A DNA stretch of 64,000 nucleotides. Source: Prolixibacteraceae bacterium. Its GTDB lineage: Bacteria > Bacteroidota > Bacteroidia > Bacteroidales > Prolixibacteraceae. The translations under genes and the position numbers were made by a program. The notes under the pieces are model-generated. The model saw nothing but the letters and a program-made list of their open reading frames with translations, was not told where the DNA came from and did not search any database. The stretch lies in contig JANXYV010000126.1 in the NCBI GenBank assembly GCA_025355875.1, forward strand, positions 83,598 to 147,597. The letters run 5' to 3'. Of this stretch, positions 8,733 to 17,369 are shown in pieces; position 1 is the stretch's first letter, and each line of letters begins with the position of its first letter.

Positions 8733-11669
8733 TCACGCCTTAGGATTCGCCTGAAACGGCATCTTTGCCATTTTTTCCACTTCGATACTCGGGAATCCAA
8801 ATTCTTCAACCACTTTACCCAGAATCAGGTACATGCCATCGCCCCGGAACGGATACAATTTCAAAGATTGCGGGAAATGTACGGTATCGAAGAATTCGCC
8901 CTGAACATCGATGAAGGTTCCGAAATGCATAATTTCTTTCCGCACGGTCCGAACGTATTTGATGGTCACCAAACGCCCCAGCATCCGCACTTTTTGTCCC
9001 AGATGATTCATCATGTCTTTGGCATTAATTTCGCCCCGGAAAGGAGTTTGGAGCAGCTCGAAAGTCGTCATTGAAATGGGAAAGCCCAGCAGTTCAATCT
9101 CGTCCCAGGCATCGCCTAACACCGAGTGATCGAGTTTGGGCAAAGTAAATTCTCGTGGTCTGGCTTCGAACATGGCCCGTGTTCGTGCAACCGGAACGGT
9201 TTTATTCAGGAGCATATGCGCTTCCCAGAGCAATTGGGCTTTGAGTATTCCGGTAAAACGAAAGGCACCCAGCCGGATCAGAATCACCAACATTTCTTTG
9301 GTTGCCGGTGTGCGCTGAATAAAATCAGCTAGCGACAGGAACGGGCCATTGCAATTCCGCTCATTCAGGATTTCGGCTACAAAACTACTTTCGAGGTTCT
9401 GAACATGAATGAAACCCATATAAATGGTTTTGCCGATGATTCGGGTTTCGTTGCGGCTCGTGTTCACACAAGGTAGTTCGATGTGGGCGCCGCAGCGATG
9501 CGCTTCGTTGAAATACACCCAGGTGCGGTAAAATCCACCGAAATTGTTGATCACGGCCACCATGAATTCGAGCGGGAAATGTGCTTTCAGGAACAAACTC
9601 TGGAAACTTTCCACTGCATACGAAGCTGAATGTGCCTTCGAAAACGAATATCCGGCAAACGATTCGATCTGCCGCCACACTTCACGGGCAATTTCGTCGG
9701 AGTACCCTTTTTCTTTGCAATTGCTGAAGTATTTGTCTTCGATGCGCTGAAACTCAATCCGGGAACGAAACTTCCCGCTCATGGCGCGGCGTAGCACGTC
9801 GGCTTCGGCCAGATCAAGTCCCGCAAAATGATGCGCCACCTTGATCACATCTTCCTGGTAAACCATCACCCCGTAGGTTTCCTCGAGCTGTTCCTTCATC
9901 ACCGGATGCAAATACTGGATGGATTTTGGATCATGGAACCTTTGAATGTATTGCTTCATCATACCCGATTTGGCCACTCCCGGACGAATAATGGAACTGG
10001 CAGCCACCAGCGAAAGGTAATTGTCGCAATGCAGTTTTTTGAGCAGACCGCGCATGGCCGGACTTTCGATGTAAAAACAACCAATGGTTTCGCCGGTTCG
10101 CAACTGATATTTCACCTGTTCGTCCTGAAAAAAGCGATCAACCTGATGCACATCTACATCTTCACCTTTATTCTCCCGGATAATGTCAACCGCTTCCTTG
10201 ATGTGCCCGATGCCGCGCTGACTCAGGATATCCAGCTTTTCGAAACGCATGTCTTCAGCAATGTACATGTCCCATTGCGTGGTCGGAAAACCTTTGGGCG
10301 GCATATCCAGCGCGGTGTAATAGGTAATCGGTTCTTCGGTAATCAGGATTCCGCCGGCATGAATACTCCGGAGATTCGGAAAATCAACGATCTGTTTGAC
10401 CATCGTATTGATGAGCATCGTGATCTGGTTTTTATTCTGATCGCTTTCCGGATCGAGCACCAGCAAATCAATTTCCTCCTTCGGAAGTCCGAAAACCTTG
10501 CCCAGTTCTCGGTAAATCGAGCGGTCCTTAAAAGTAGACGTAGCGCCCATTAGCGCAGTGTGGTGCCGCCCGTGACGCTTGAAAATATAGTCCTGAACCT
10601 GATCGCGGTCGCGCCACGAATAATCGATGTCGAAATCGGGTGGGGAAGTGCGCCGCGGATTCAGGAACCGCTCAAAGTAAAGGTTTAGTTTAATGGGGTC
10701 AACATCCGTAATTTTAAGGCAATAAGCGACAATGCTATTTGCACCGCTTCCGCGCCCGACATGGTAAAATCCGCGCGACATGCTGTACCGGATAATATCC
10801 CAGGCAATCAGGAAATAGGACGAAAAACCCATCGAATCGATAATTTCCAGTTCGTGTGCAATTCGTTTTTTGGCTTCCGGATTGTCTTTTCCGTAGCGGT
10901 AAATCATGCCGTCGAGCGCCAGTTTCCGGAGTAAAAGTTTGTCGTCATATGTCGACTGGCCAAAAACCTTTTTATTCTTGACGGTCGTAAAATCGATGCT
11001 GATGCTGCAGGATTCCAATATTTTTTTGGTATTCCGGACGATTTCAGGATAATTGGCAAATTGCTGTTTCAGGCTCCTGAAATCCATTATTTCCAGCGGA
11101 TTTGCGAACTGGTTTTCCTGCAATTTACTAATCAGCACGTTGTGATCGATGGCCCGTAGGGTTTTATGGAGGAACCATCCGGCGCGGTCTTTAAAGGTAA
11201 CCGGTTGCCAGACTACCAGTTTTTCCGGATGTTTACGGTATTCCGAAGTCAGCAGTTTATTCAGGTCTTCGGCGCGGATGCCGGTAAACTCATTTTCGCG
11301 TAGGTCGCCGACATGTTTCTTTCCGAAGGGATAAACCACAAATACCTCCTGAAATTCAGGAGCATCGGGCGGATATGGCTTCTTTTCCAGATTGTGCTCG
11401 GTTTGCCAGTCGTTCAGTTCTTTCAGGCCTTCGCGGTTTTTAGCCAGACCAATGTAAAGTAATTCATCTTCATTACTGAACTCGCAGCCTGCAATAGGTT
11501 TGACGCCTTTTTCCTGTGCCTTTTTAACCAGTTCCGGAATACCCATGGTGGTATTGATGTCGGTAAGCGCAACCGTGTTCAACCCGTTTAGAATAGCCAG
11601 ATCGAGCAGTTCATCGATGCTTAGCGTGCCATAACGAAGGGAGTAATATGAGTGGGTATTGAGGTACAT
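8733..11669 (-). CDS. DnaE-type DNA polymerase III alpha subunit, short accessory form
   Basis: A 978-residue C-family DNA polymerase. It has an N-terminal PHP domain (HSYYSLRYGTLSIDELLDLA, then ALTDINTTMGIPEL), the palm signatures GRGSGANSIVAYCLKITD and PPDFDIDYSWRDR with the catalytic aspartates, finger and helix-hairpin-helix regions, and a C-terminal OB-fold (VRMLGRLVTIKYVRT). It is clearly shorter than replicative DnaE (about 1150-1250 residues), as expected for the damage-inducible DnaE2/ImuC-like paralogue. The adjacent Y-family polymerase and LexA-like regulator support a role in translesion synthesis. It lies downstream of dinB on the same strand, 202 bp apart, with a palindrome array in the gap. 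Confidence 0.88.
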   Translation of the reverse strand: MYLNTHSYYSLRYGTLSIDELLDLAILNGLNTVALTDINTTMGIPELVKKAQEKGVKPIAGCEFSNEDELLYIGLAKNREGLKELNDWQTEHNLEKKPYPPDAPEFQEVFVVYPFGKKHVGDLRENEFTGIRAEDLNKLLTSEYRKHPEKLVVWQPVTFKDRAGWFLHKTLRAIDHNVLISKLQENQFANPLEIMDFRSLKQQFANYPEIVRNTKKILESCSISIDFTTVKNKKVFGQSTYDDKLLLRKLALDGMIYRYGKDNPEAKKRIAHELEIIDSMGFSSYFLIAWDIIRYSMSRGFYHVGRGSGANSIVAYCLKITDVDPIKLNLYFERFLNPRRTSPPDFDIDYSWRDRDQVQDYIFKRHGRHHTALMGATSTFKDRSIYRELGKVFGLPKEEIDLLVLDPESDQNKNQITMLINTMVKQIVDFPNLRSIHAGGILITEEPITYYTALDMPPKGFPTTQWDMYIAEDMRFEKLDILSQRGIGHIKEAVDIIRENKGEDVDVHQVDRFFQDEQVKYQLRTGETIGCFYIESPAMRGLLKKLHCDNYLSLVAASSIIRPGVAKSGMMKQYIQRFHDPKSIQYLHPVMKEQLEETYGVMVYQEDVIKVAHHFAGLDLAEADVLRRAMSGKFRSRIEFQRIEDKYFSNCKEKGYSDEIAREVWRQIESFAGYSFSKAHSASYAVESFQSLFLKAHFPLEFMVAVINNFGGFYRTWVYFNEAHRCGAHIELPCVNTSRNETRIIGKTIYMGFIHVQNLESSFVAEILNERNCNGPFLSLADFIQRTPATKEMLVILIRLGAFRFTGILKAQLLWEAHMLLNKTVPVARTRAMFEARPREFTLPKLDHSVLGDAWDEIELLGFPISMTTFELLQTPFRGEINAKDMMNHLGQKVRMLGRLVTIKYVRTVRKEIMHFGTFIDVQGEFFDTVHFPQSLKLYPFRGDGMYLILGKVVEEFGFPSIEVEKMAKMPFQANPKA

Positions 11670-11694
11670 GCGTCGCAGGTGCTAAATTTTAATG

Positions 11695-11858
11695 ACCCCC
11701 AATTTCATTGGGGGTTAAGCGTAAATTATAGGCAGGAACCCTGAAAGGGTTCAATATTAATCTGTTTTTTTATTGAACCCACTTCGGGGTTCTGTTTGCT
11801 GTGGTAGTTTTATCCCCCAACTTTGTTGGGGGTGACTAATATTTAACCCTCCGGGTTA
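11695..11858. repeat. array of five short palindromes between dinB and dnaE
   Basis: Five separate hairpins with 3-6 nt loops in 164 bp: 11695-11715 (ACCCCCAAT arms, loop TTC), 11736-11752 (GAACCCT arms, loop GAA), 11775-11792 (GAACCC arms), 11814-11832 (CCCCCAAC arms, loop TTT) and 11844-11858 (TAACCC arms, loop TCC). Hairpins 1 and 4 are variants of one unit; 2 and 3 are variants of another. Arms are perfect although sequences differ, which suggests selection or spread of the hairpin itself. They could affect mRNA stability or termination between the two polymerase genes. Confidence 0.85.
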
Positions 11859-11871
11859 TAAACAAACCATT

Positions 11872-13134
11872 TCATATAATTTCATCCATGTATTCTCGTT
11901 CAACATTGATAGGAACCAGACCCCTTTCCCTTTTCGCAGAGAGGCTGGGAGAGGGTTTTTTCTTTATCTTGATCCCGTCACTTTTTTCTACTCCCGAGGC
12001 GCGGTGAATGGCCTCGGCTCCATAACGCAGCCGGATTTTATCCATCGACAGGTAGAGCTTGATCATCTTGTCGTTGTTGTCGAACAGGTCGAGTTGCTGA
12101 ACCCCGCCTATCAGTCCGCCCAATTTGACGCCGATGAGCCGGATGAGCATGCGTCGTTCGTACAAGCGCCGGAACAACTCGAGCGCGGTGGACATGAGTG
12201 TATGATCGAACGAAGTGTAGGAGATCTTTTTCTGCAATGTGTGCGTGTCGTAATTGGCATAGCGGATTTTTACCGTTACCACCGAGCATAGTTTTTGCTT
12301 TTTCCGCATCTTGAAGGCTATTTTTTCGACCATGTGAATAAGTAATCGCTCAAGCATTTGAATGTCAATGGTGTCCGTTTCAAATGTTCGTTCCGAACTG
12401 ATTGACTTCTCTTCCGAATAGGAAATTATCGGAGTAAAATCGATGCCATTCGCTTTTTTCCAGATGTCGATTCCTGATTTTCCAAGTACGTTTTGCATCA
12501 TTTCCGGAGGAATTTCACTCAGTGTATGAATGGTCACCACGCCCATGGAGCGCAGCAGATGATAGGTTTTATCGCCCACGCCCGGAATTTTTTTGATCGA
12601 AAGCGGATTCAGGAATGGCTGTACCAGATCGCGCGGAACTTCCTTTTCGCCGTTGGGTTTGGCCTCGCCGGTGGCAATTTTCGACACGGTTTTATTAACC
12701 GACAGTCCGAAGGAAATGGGCAATCCGGTTTCGCTGATGATGCGGCTGCGCAACTCGTGCGTCCATTTGTACGAACCGATGAAACGGTCCATGCCCGAAA
12801 TATCGATGTAATGCTCGTCAATCGAGGCTTTTTCGTACACCGGGGCGCTATCGGCAATCACATCGGTTACCAGCCGCGAATATTTACTGTATGTGTCCAT
12901 ATCGCCGCGAATCACCGTTGCATCGCGGCACAGGTTGAGCGCCATCCGCATGGGCATGGCCGAATGGACGCCGTATTTCCGCGCTTCGTAGCTGCAACTG
13001 GCTACCACACCACGGTCGGAGAGTCCACCAATAATCACGGGTTTGCCGATTAATCCTGAATTCTGGAGTCGCTCAACTGACACAAAAAAGGTGTCGAGAT
13101 CTAAATGTACTATGGTATTGTTTTGAAAGTTCAT
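11872..13134 (-). CDS. dinB: Y-family DNA polymerase IV
   Basis: A 420-residue translesion DNA polymerase. Palm motifs are HLDLDTFFVSVE (D12, D14) and SIDEHYID (catalytic D106 and E107). A helix-hairpin-helix IKKIPGVGDKT lies at 180-190, and a little-finger domain extends to about 345. QLDLF at 347-351 is a classical sliding-clamp binding pentapeptide. The last 30 residues are unusual: residues 391-409 (lysine, proline and serine rich, containing PSPSLSAKRERG) read like an in-frame copy of a genomic repeat. The neighbours (a short DnaE and an S24-domain regulator) form an SOS-like mutagenesis cassette. The divergent regulator starts 267 bp away. Confidence 0.92.
   Translation of the reverse strand: MNFQNNTIVHLDLDTFFVSVERLQNSGLIGKPVIIGGLSDRGVVASCSYEARKYGVHSAMPMRMALNLCRDATVIRGDMDTYSKYSRLVTDVIADSAPVYEKASIDEHYIDISGMDRFIGSYKWTHELRSRIISETGLPISFGLSVNKTVSKIATGEAKPNGEKEVPRDLVQPFLNPLSIKKIPGVGDKTYHLLRSMGVVTIHTLSEIPPEMMQNVLGKSGIDIWKKANGIDFTPIISYSEEKSISSERTFETDTIDIQMLERLLIHMVEKIAFKMRKKQKLCSVVTVKIRYANYDTHTLQKKISYTSFDHTLMSTALELFRRLYERRMLIRLIGVKLGGLIGGVQQLDLFDNNDKMIKLYLSMDKIRLRYGAEAIHRASGVEKSDGIKIKKKPSPSLSAKRERGLVPINVEREYMDEII
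11908..11964. repeat. repeat-like segment inside the 3' end of dinB
   Basis: Codes for dinB residues 391-409. The DNA (CCCTCTCCCAGCCTCTCTGC on the coding strand, then GAAAAGGGAAAGGGG) resembles the CTCTCC/GGAGAG-type interspersed repeats that are usually intergenic in bacteria. It is beyond the clamp-binding motif, so the catalytic and clamp functions should be unaffected. Confidence 0.5.
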
Positions 13135-13180
13135 GATGTTATCCTCCCTGCTTTTCCTTGTTCCCTATTGTGCTAATTTT

Positions 13181-13275
13181 TACTCTGTGATCTCTGTGAA
13201 TAACTCCATTTTCACTCTGTGGTAAAAATTTAACCACAGAGTTACGCAGAGTTAAACCACAGAGTAACACAGAGC
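13181..13275. repeat. CTCTGTGGT / ACCACAGAG repeat cluster
   Basis: Several copies of (A)CTCTGTG and its complement CACAGAG(T) lie between dinB and the regulator. The clearest pair is ACTCTGTGGT (13214-13223) and ACCACAGAGT (13233-13242), a perfect 10-bp inverted repeat with a 9-nt loop. Further CAGAG units continue to 13275. This motif is an interspersed repeat in many genomes rather than an operator specific to this locus. Confidence 0.75.
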
Positions 13276-13310
13276 CGATTATAAGGTCAACCAAAAAATC
13301 TTGTCAAATT

Positions 13311-13341
13311 TTTGTATATCAATTTTAATCTTGTATATTTG
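13311..13341 (+). promoter_or_regulatory. promoter with direct repeats upstream of the XRE-S24 gene
   Basis: TTTG (13311-13314), 19-bp spacer, TATATTTG (13334-13341): a match to the Bacteroidota promoter TTTG-N17-23-TAnnTTTG, 60 bp before the start codon. TTGTATAT occurs twice (13312-13319 and 13331-13338), 19 bp apart (about two helical turns) and overlapping both promoter elements, as expected for an autoregulatory operator. A second direct repeat, ATTTAATCAA/T, lies just downstream (to about 13382). Confidence 0.6.
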
Positions 13342-13401
13342 ATTGTTATTTAATCAAAATGTACGATTTTAATTTAATCAATACTATTTAAATTTCCAAG
13401 C

Positions 13402-14205
13402 ATGTATTTCGATTCGAATATTAAATTTTTGAGGAACCGGAAGAAACTGACACAGGATCAGCTTGCTGTTGCGCTGGATGTCAAGCGCTCAACCCTGAAT
13501 AATTACGAGAATGGAATTTCAGGACCAAGCATTCAATCTGTGGTTCTGCTGTCGGATTATTTTCATGTGGCCATTGATACGCTATTGCGGGTTGATCTGG
13601 CCAAACTGCGCGAAAGTCAGCTCTACGAACTGGAACACGGGCAGGATGTGTTCCTGAAAGGCAGCAATCTGCGGGTGATGGCAACCACGGTCGACCGGCA
13701 GAACCGCGACAACATCGAACTTGTTTCGGAAAAAGCCAAGGCCGGTTACACCAACGGATTTTCTGATCCGGAGTATATTTCGGAACTGCCCGTTTTTCAG
13801 CTTCCGTTTTTGTCGTCGGAACGAAAATACCGGACTTTTCAGATTTCAGGCGATTCGATGTTACCCATTCCGGATGGAGCCTGGATTACCGGTGAATTTG
13901 TTCAGGACTGGAACGAAATCAAAACCGGTGATTTATACATCGTGCTGACTTTAAACGAAGGTTTGGTTTTCAAGCAGCTGAAAAATGAACTGGCCGAACG
14001 TGGCTGTTTTCAACTGATTTCACTCAATACTGCTTATCAGCCTTATGAATTGGCGGCAACAGAAATCCGAGAAGTCTGGAAATTTGTGCATTACATTAGT
14101 CGGGAAGTGGCAGAATCGCAGTTGACAGATAATCAAATTGCTCTGCAACTTAAAATATTGACTGAAGAAATCAGTGATCTGAAGCGAAGGTTTGAAAACA
14201 GCTGA
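13402..14205 (+). CDS. XRE-family regulator with LexA-like S24 peptidase domain
   Basis: A 267-residue damage-type repressor. The N-terminal helix-turn-helix spans about 5-62 (KKLTQDQLAVALDVKRSTLNNYENG). A hinge contains Ala114-Gly115 (EKAKAGYTNG), a plausible self-cleavage bond. The S24 domain follows, with catalytic Ser152 (ISGDSM) and Lys191 (GLVFKQLKN), 39 residues apart, close to the LexA spacing. A charged C-terminal helix (about 240-267) may add a coiled coil. It is divergent from dinB and the short dnaE, so it probably represses them and itself until activated RecA promotes cleavage. The LexA-like role is inferred from domains and context. Confidence 0.88.
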   Translation: MYFDSNIKFLRNRKKLTQDQLAVALDVKRSTLNNYENGISGPSIQSVVLLSDYFHVAIDTLLRVDLAKLRESQLYELEHGQDVFLKGSNLRVMATTVDRQNRDNIELVSEKAKAGYTNGFSDPEYISELPVFQLPFLSSERKYRTFQISGDSMLPIPDGAWITGEFVQDWNEIKTGDLYIVLTLNEGLVFKQLKNELAERGCFQLISLNTAYQPYELAATEIREVWKFVHYISREVAESQLTDNQIALQLKILTEEISDLKRRFENS

Positions 14206-14236
14206 TTCCAGATAAATGACCTTTTGTTCTTTTACC

Positions 14237-14603
14237 TTGTCCTCTAGCCGGACGGGCTGTTACTTTTTCCCTCCAGCTGGAAAAAGTAACCAAAAAGAGC
14301 CGCAGCTGAAGGATAAAAAGCTAAAAACCGAATCCGTTTGGTTAAAAATTTCCAAACTCCTCCCTATGGTCGTCAAACAGGGAAATTTTCTTAATGTTCA
14401 CTGCTTCAGTTTTTTTTTACGCTTTTTCTCCTTAGGCGGTTCGAGGTATTGCGGTGCGGTGGGTTGTCCTGTCAGTTCGCGTTAACCTTGTTCGAAGCGA
14501 GTGCGAGAGCCGTCAAAACGCCTGGCCGAGGGTTCGTTTTGACAAGATTTTTGCTTCCTTTTCATCGATTGGAAAAGGAAGAGCCAGTCCGGCTTGAGGA
14601 CAA
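14237..14603. mobile_element. MITE-like element with 22-bp terminal inverted repeats
   Basis: The left end 14237-14258 and right end 14582-14603 are inverted repeats matching at 20 of 22 positions (TTGTCCTC, one mismatch, AGCCGGAC, one mismatch, GGCT). Directly inside each end sits a hairpin: 14259-14290 (GTTACTTTTTCC arms) and 14554-14581 (CTTCCTTTTC arms). A further 9-bp inverted repeat (GTCAAAACG) lies at 14512-14543. No credible protein is encoded. No clear target duplication was seen. It fills most of the gap after the S24 regulator; the remaining 14604-14886 is AT-rich with only a small TTAAACC hairpin (14729-14746). Confidence 0.65.
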
Positions 14604-14886
14604 AAAATTTGAATACAAATAGATCATCTTTTTTCTTCTCACAAGAATATGAATTTATCCACAAATTATTGATACACGAACCACTTGCCTAAATTGAAAG
14701 TTGAGATTGAAGATTTATTAAAAACTGATTAAACCCATAGGTTTAAAAAATCGGTGTGAAAATAAATAGACCATTGCCAACCTTTTCCTATAAAAATCAA
14801 AACATTACTTCCAAACTTCTGTTCCTATTGAGTGGCTTCACCAATGAAAATTGAAGCTGATTTATTCTCATTAATTGAAAATCATC

Positions 14887-15885
14887 ATGAACAGACAAAT
14901 AATCCTTAAATCACGACCAGTTGGGCTTCCAACTGCTGAGAATTTTGAAATTGTGGTAGCCTCTTCGGTAACCGCATCGAATGGCGAGCTGATCGTAAAA
15001 GCAAAGTTCGTATCAGTCGATCCATACATGCGTGGACGAATGAGCGATGCAAAATCGTATGTAGCACCTTTTGAATTGGGGAAACCTATTGAGGGCGGTG
15101 TTGTTGCGGAAGTGCTTGAAAGCCACCATCCGGATTTTAAGGAAGGCGATGTTGTGCTGGCGCCTTTGAAATGGCAGGAGATTCAGGCTGTTTCAGCCGA
15201 GAAGATCACTAAACTTGATAAAAACAATACTCACCTGAGTTATTACCTCGGTATTTTAGGAATGCCCGGTTTGACAGCTTATTTTGGATTGCTGGATATT
15301 GGCAAACCTGTTTCGGGAGAAACTATTGTGATTTCCGGTGCAGCCGGAGCAGTAGGCGTTGTGGTTGGCCAGATTGCCCGCATCAAAGGCTGCAGGGTGG
15401 TTGGTATTTCAGGAAGCGACGAAAAAAATGCCTACCTGAGCGATGAATTGAAATTTGATGAGGTGATCAATTACCGGACTACCGGAAGCATGCGAAAAGC
15501 CATTGAAAAAGCCTGCCAGGATGGTGTTGACATTTATTTTGACAATGTGGGCGGTGAAATATCGGATGCTGTTATTTCACAGATCAATCAGGGTGCTCGT
15601 ATTATTATTTGTGGTCAGATTTCGTTGTACAACGAAACAAAAATGCCGGTTGGACCGCGCCTCCAGGCAATGCTTCTTAAGAAAAGGGCCTTGATGCAGG
15701 GATTTATTATCAGCGATTATTATAACCGTTTTCCTGAAGGCGTGAAACAGCTGGCAACCTGGTTAGGCGAAGGTCGATTGAATTCTCAGGAAACCATTGT
15801 AAAAGGTTTTGAGAAGCTTCCTGAAGCATTTATTGGACTTTTTGAAGGTAAAAATACGGGTAAATCGTTGGTAGAGATAGAGTAA
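14887..15885 (+). CDS. NADP-dependent MDR-family oxidoreductase (CurA/YncB-like)
   Basis: A 332-residue zinc-independent medium-chain reductase. The GroES-like half opens with MNRQIILKSRPVGLPTAENF and contains VDPYMRGRM. The Rossmann half has the glycine-rich loop SGAAGAVGVVVGQIA and the motif DIYFDNVGG typical of the prostaglandin reductase / curcumin reductase / leukotriene B4 dehydrogenase group. Such enzymes reduce the double bond of alpha,beta-unsaturated ketones and aldehydes with NADPH. The ATG at 14887 is chosen over an in-frame TTG twelve bases upstream because homologues begin with this motif. It is monocistronic in appearance, 90 bp before the nitroreductase gene. Confidence 0.88.
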   Translation: MNRQIILKSRPVGLPTAENFEIVVASSVTASNGELIVKAKFVSVDPYMRGRMSDAKSYVAPFELGKPIEGGVVAEVLESHHPDFKEGDVVLAPLKWQEIQAVSAEKITKLDKNNTHLSYYLGILGMPGLTAYFGLLDIGKPVSGETIVISGAAGAVGVVVGQIARIKGCRVVGISGSDEKNAYLSDELKFDEVINYRTTGSMRKAIEKACQDGVDIYFDNVGGEISDAVISQINQGARIIICGQISLYNETKMPVGPRLQAMLLKKRALMQGFIISDYYNRFPEGVKQLATWLGEGRLNSQETIVKGFEKLPEAFIGLFEGKNTGKSLVEIE

Positions 15886-15975
15886 ATTAATTTCTTTAAA
15901 GGCTTACTATTCGGGAAATCATGTGGATTTTCTCCTCAAAAAGCATACTTTTGAGTTTCAGAAAATCTGTTTGTT

Positions 15976-16809
15976 ATGCCTTTTATCCAACTCGAAAAAT
16001 GTACCAAGTGTTTAAAATGTGTGAAGGACTGCCCATCATCGGCAATCACCATAGAAACAGGCGAGATTGCGGACACCTGCATTCACTGCGGGCATTGCGT
16101 GGCAATTTGCCCGGAGATGGCTGTGCGTCCCGATTTTGGAGAAGTTTTTCTGCTTCAGCCGCATTCGGTAACCCCAAAAGATTTCAGGAATTTATGTTCA
16201 GGAATCAGAACCTGCAGAAGTTATTTGCAGAAAGATGTTCCGGATGCCGTGTTGCTGCAACTTGTTGATAATATGAAACATTATCCGTCGGCAAGCAACG
16301 AACGGCCACTGCAGGTTTCCATCGTCCGCTCGAAAGAAAAAGTGAAGCTATTGAACGACCAGAGCGCTGAAGCACTGATCCGTCTGATAGGCATGGTTTG
16401 CTCTCCTTGGGTCAGTCCTTTTATCCGGATTCTTGCCCCATCTGTGAATATATCCAAACTGAAACGCTATAGAAACTCTTTTATCGAAAAGCAAAAAAAC
16501 AACGATTCGCAGATTTGTCATCACGCTCCGGCAGTTTTACTGTTTCATGGCAAGACATCGAAAAGCGGAATGGCTGAGGCAGATGCCAATATCTGGGCAA
16601 CTTATACTTCGATTTATGCCAATACGATTGGATTGGGAACCTGTTTCAATGGTTTTATCGTGAAAGCGATGGGTAAGAAAAGTAAGCTGAATCCTCTTTT
16701 TAAAGTTCCCGCGAACCACCAGGTTTATGCGGCTTTGCTGGTTGGTTATCCTAAAGTAAAATACCGGAACGAGGCTTCGCGGCAGAGTCCGATTGTAGCT
16801 TTGCTTTAA
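15976..16809 (+). CDS. ferredoxin-nitroreductase fusion protein
   Basis: A 277-residue flavoprotein. Residues 1-55 form a two-cluster ferredoxin domain with CTKCLKCVKDCP (C9, C12, C15, C19) and CIHCGHCVAICP (C35, C38, C41, C45), each arranged to ligate a 4Fe-4S cluster. Residues 65-250 are a nitroreductase-fold FMN domain (RNLCSGIRTCRSYLQ, ASNERPLQVSIV, GLGTCFNGFI). The iron-sulphur domain probably feeds electrons to FMN in place of NAD(P)H. The true substrate cannot be read from sequence. It has its own leader after the reductase gene and converges on a small minus-strand gene. Confidence 0.88.
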   Translation: MPFIQLEKCTKCLKCVKDCPSSAITIETGEIADTCIHCGHCVAICPEMAVRPDFGEVFLLQPHSVTPKDFRNLCSGIRTCRSYLQKDVPDAVLLQLVDNMKHYPSASNERPLQVSIVRSKEKVKLLNDQSAEALIRLIGMVCSPWVSPFIRILAPSVNISKLKRYRNSFIEKQKNNDSQICHHAPAVLLFHGKTSKSGMAEADANIWATYTSIYANTIGLGTCFNGFIVKAMGKKSKLNPLFKVPANHQVYAALLVGYPKVKYRNEASRQSPIVALL

Positions 16810-16921
16810 ATTTTCTAAAAATAGGTTTGTTTGAAGAATTCGCGGAGGATATTTGGAAAGAAAAAGAAAGTTGGTTCAAAGAATTCAAATCTGTTGATCA
16901 GCATCCTTTGAACCAAAATCT

Positions 16922-17080
16922 TTAGAGTTTTTTGCTTTCTAGCCTTGAGTGATAACGACTTTTGGCTTCTTTTGGATCGGCTCCAACTGCAATATAAATT
17001 CTTGTCTTTACATCGATAATTACCTCCTGCATTTTAGTCAAATCAGGGGTTTTGAAATCATGCTGTTTTTTTTCGAACAT
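16922..17080 (-). CDS. small conserved-looking protein, 52 residues
   Basis: Starts MFEKKQHDFKTPDLTKMQEV and contains DVKTRIYIAVGADPKEAKSR, a compact, charged sequence with no signal or membrane segment. The ATG at 17080 is preferred over an in-frame ATG 30 bases further upstream because GAAAGGA, a good Shine-Dalgarno sequence, precedes it at suitable distance. The wording VDVKTRIYI..GADP gives the impression of a small conserved Bacteroidota family, but no function is recognised. It is convergent with the nitroreductase gene and is followed by no obvious partner. Confidence 0.55.
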   Translation of the reverse strand: MFEKKQHDFKTPDLTKMQEVIIDVKTRIYIAVGADPKEAKSRYHSRLESKKL

Positions 17081-17369
17081 CTTGTTTTTCCTTTCAGTTA
17101 TTATATTCACTAATTTCAGCCTGCTAAGGCCATTTGGTATAAAAAAAATCGAGGTTGATATGTTTCACAACGTGAAAATACAGGAAAATGTTTTAAGGAA
17201 ATGCAAATATAGCTGCCGGGTCGGTATAATTAAGTTTATTTAGGAATTGCCTACATTAATTAACTTAAAATCAACATAGACCGGCCAATTCTTTCATTCC
17301 GTTCCTATTTTGTTGTTAGCTAGCCTCCAAAGTCTGAAATTTAGACCTGTTTGAATGTTTGCCAGCATA

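Noticed and set aside
9828..10553. 241-codon open frame opposite the polymerase gene
   Set aside because: Antisense to conserved DnaE motifs; its histidine- and phenylalanine-rich translation is a shadow.
12493..13053. 186-codon open frame opposite dinB
   Set aside because: Antisense shadow of the conserved dinB coding sequence.
14216..14485. 89-codon open frame after the S24 regulator
   Set aside because: Lies inside the MITE-like repeat and translates hairpin DNA; no protein family resemblance.
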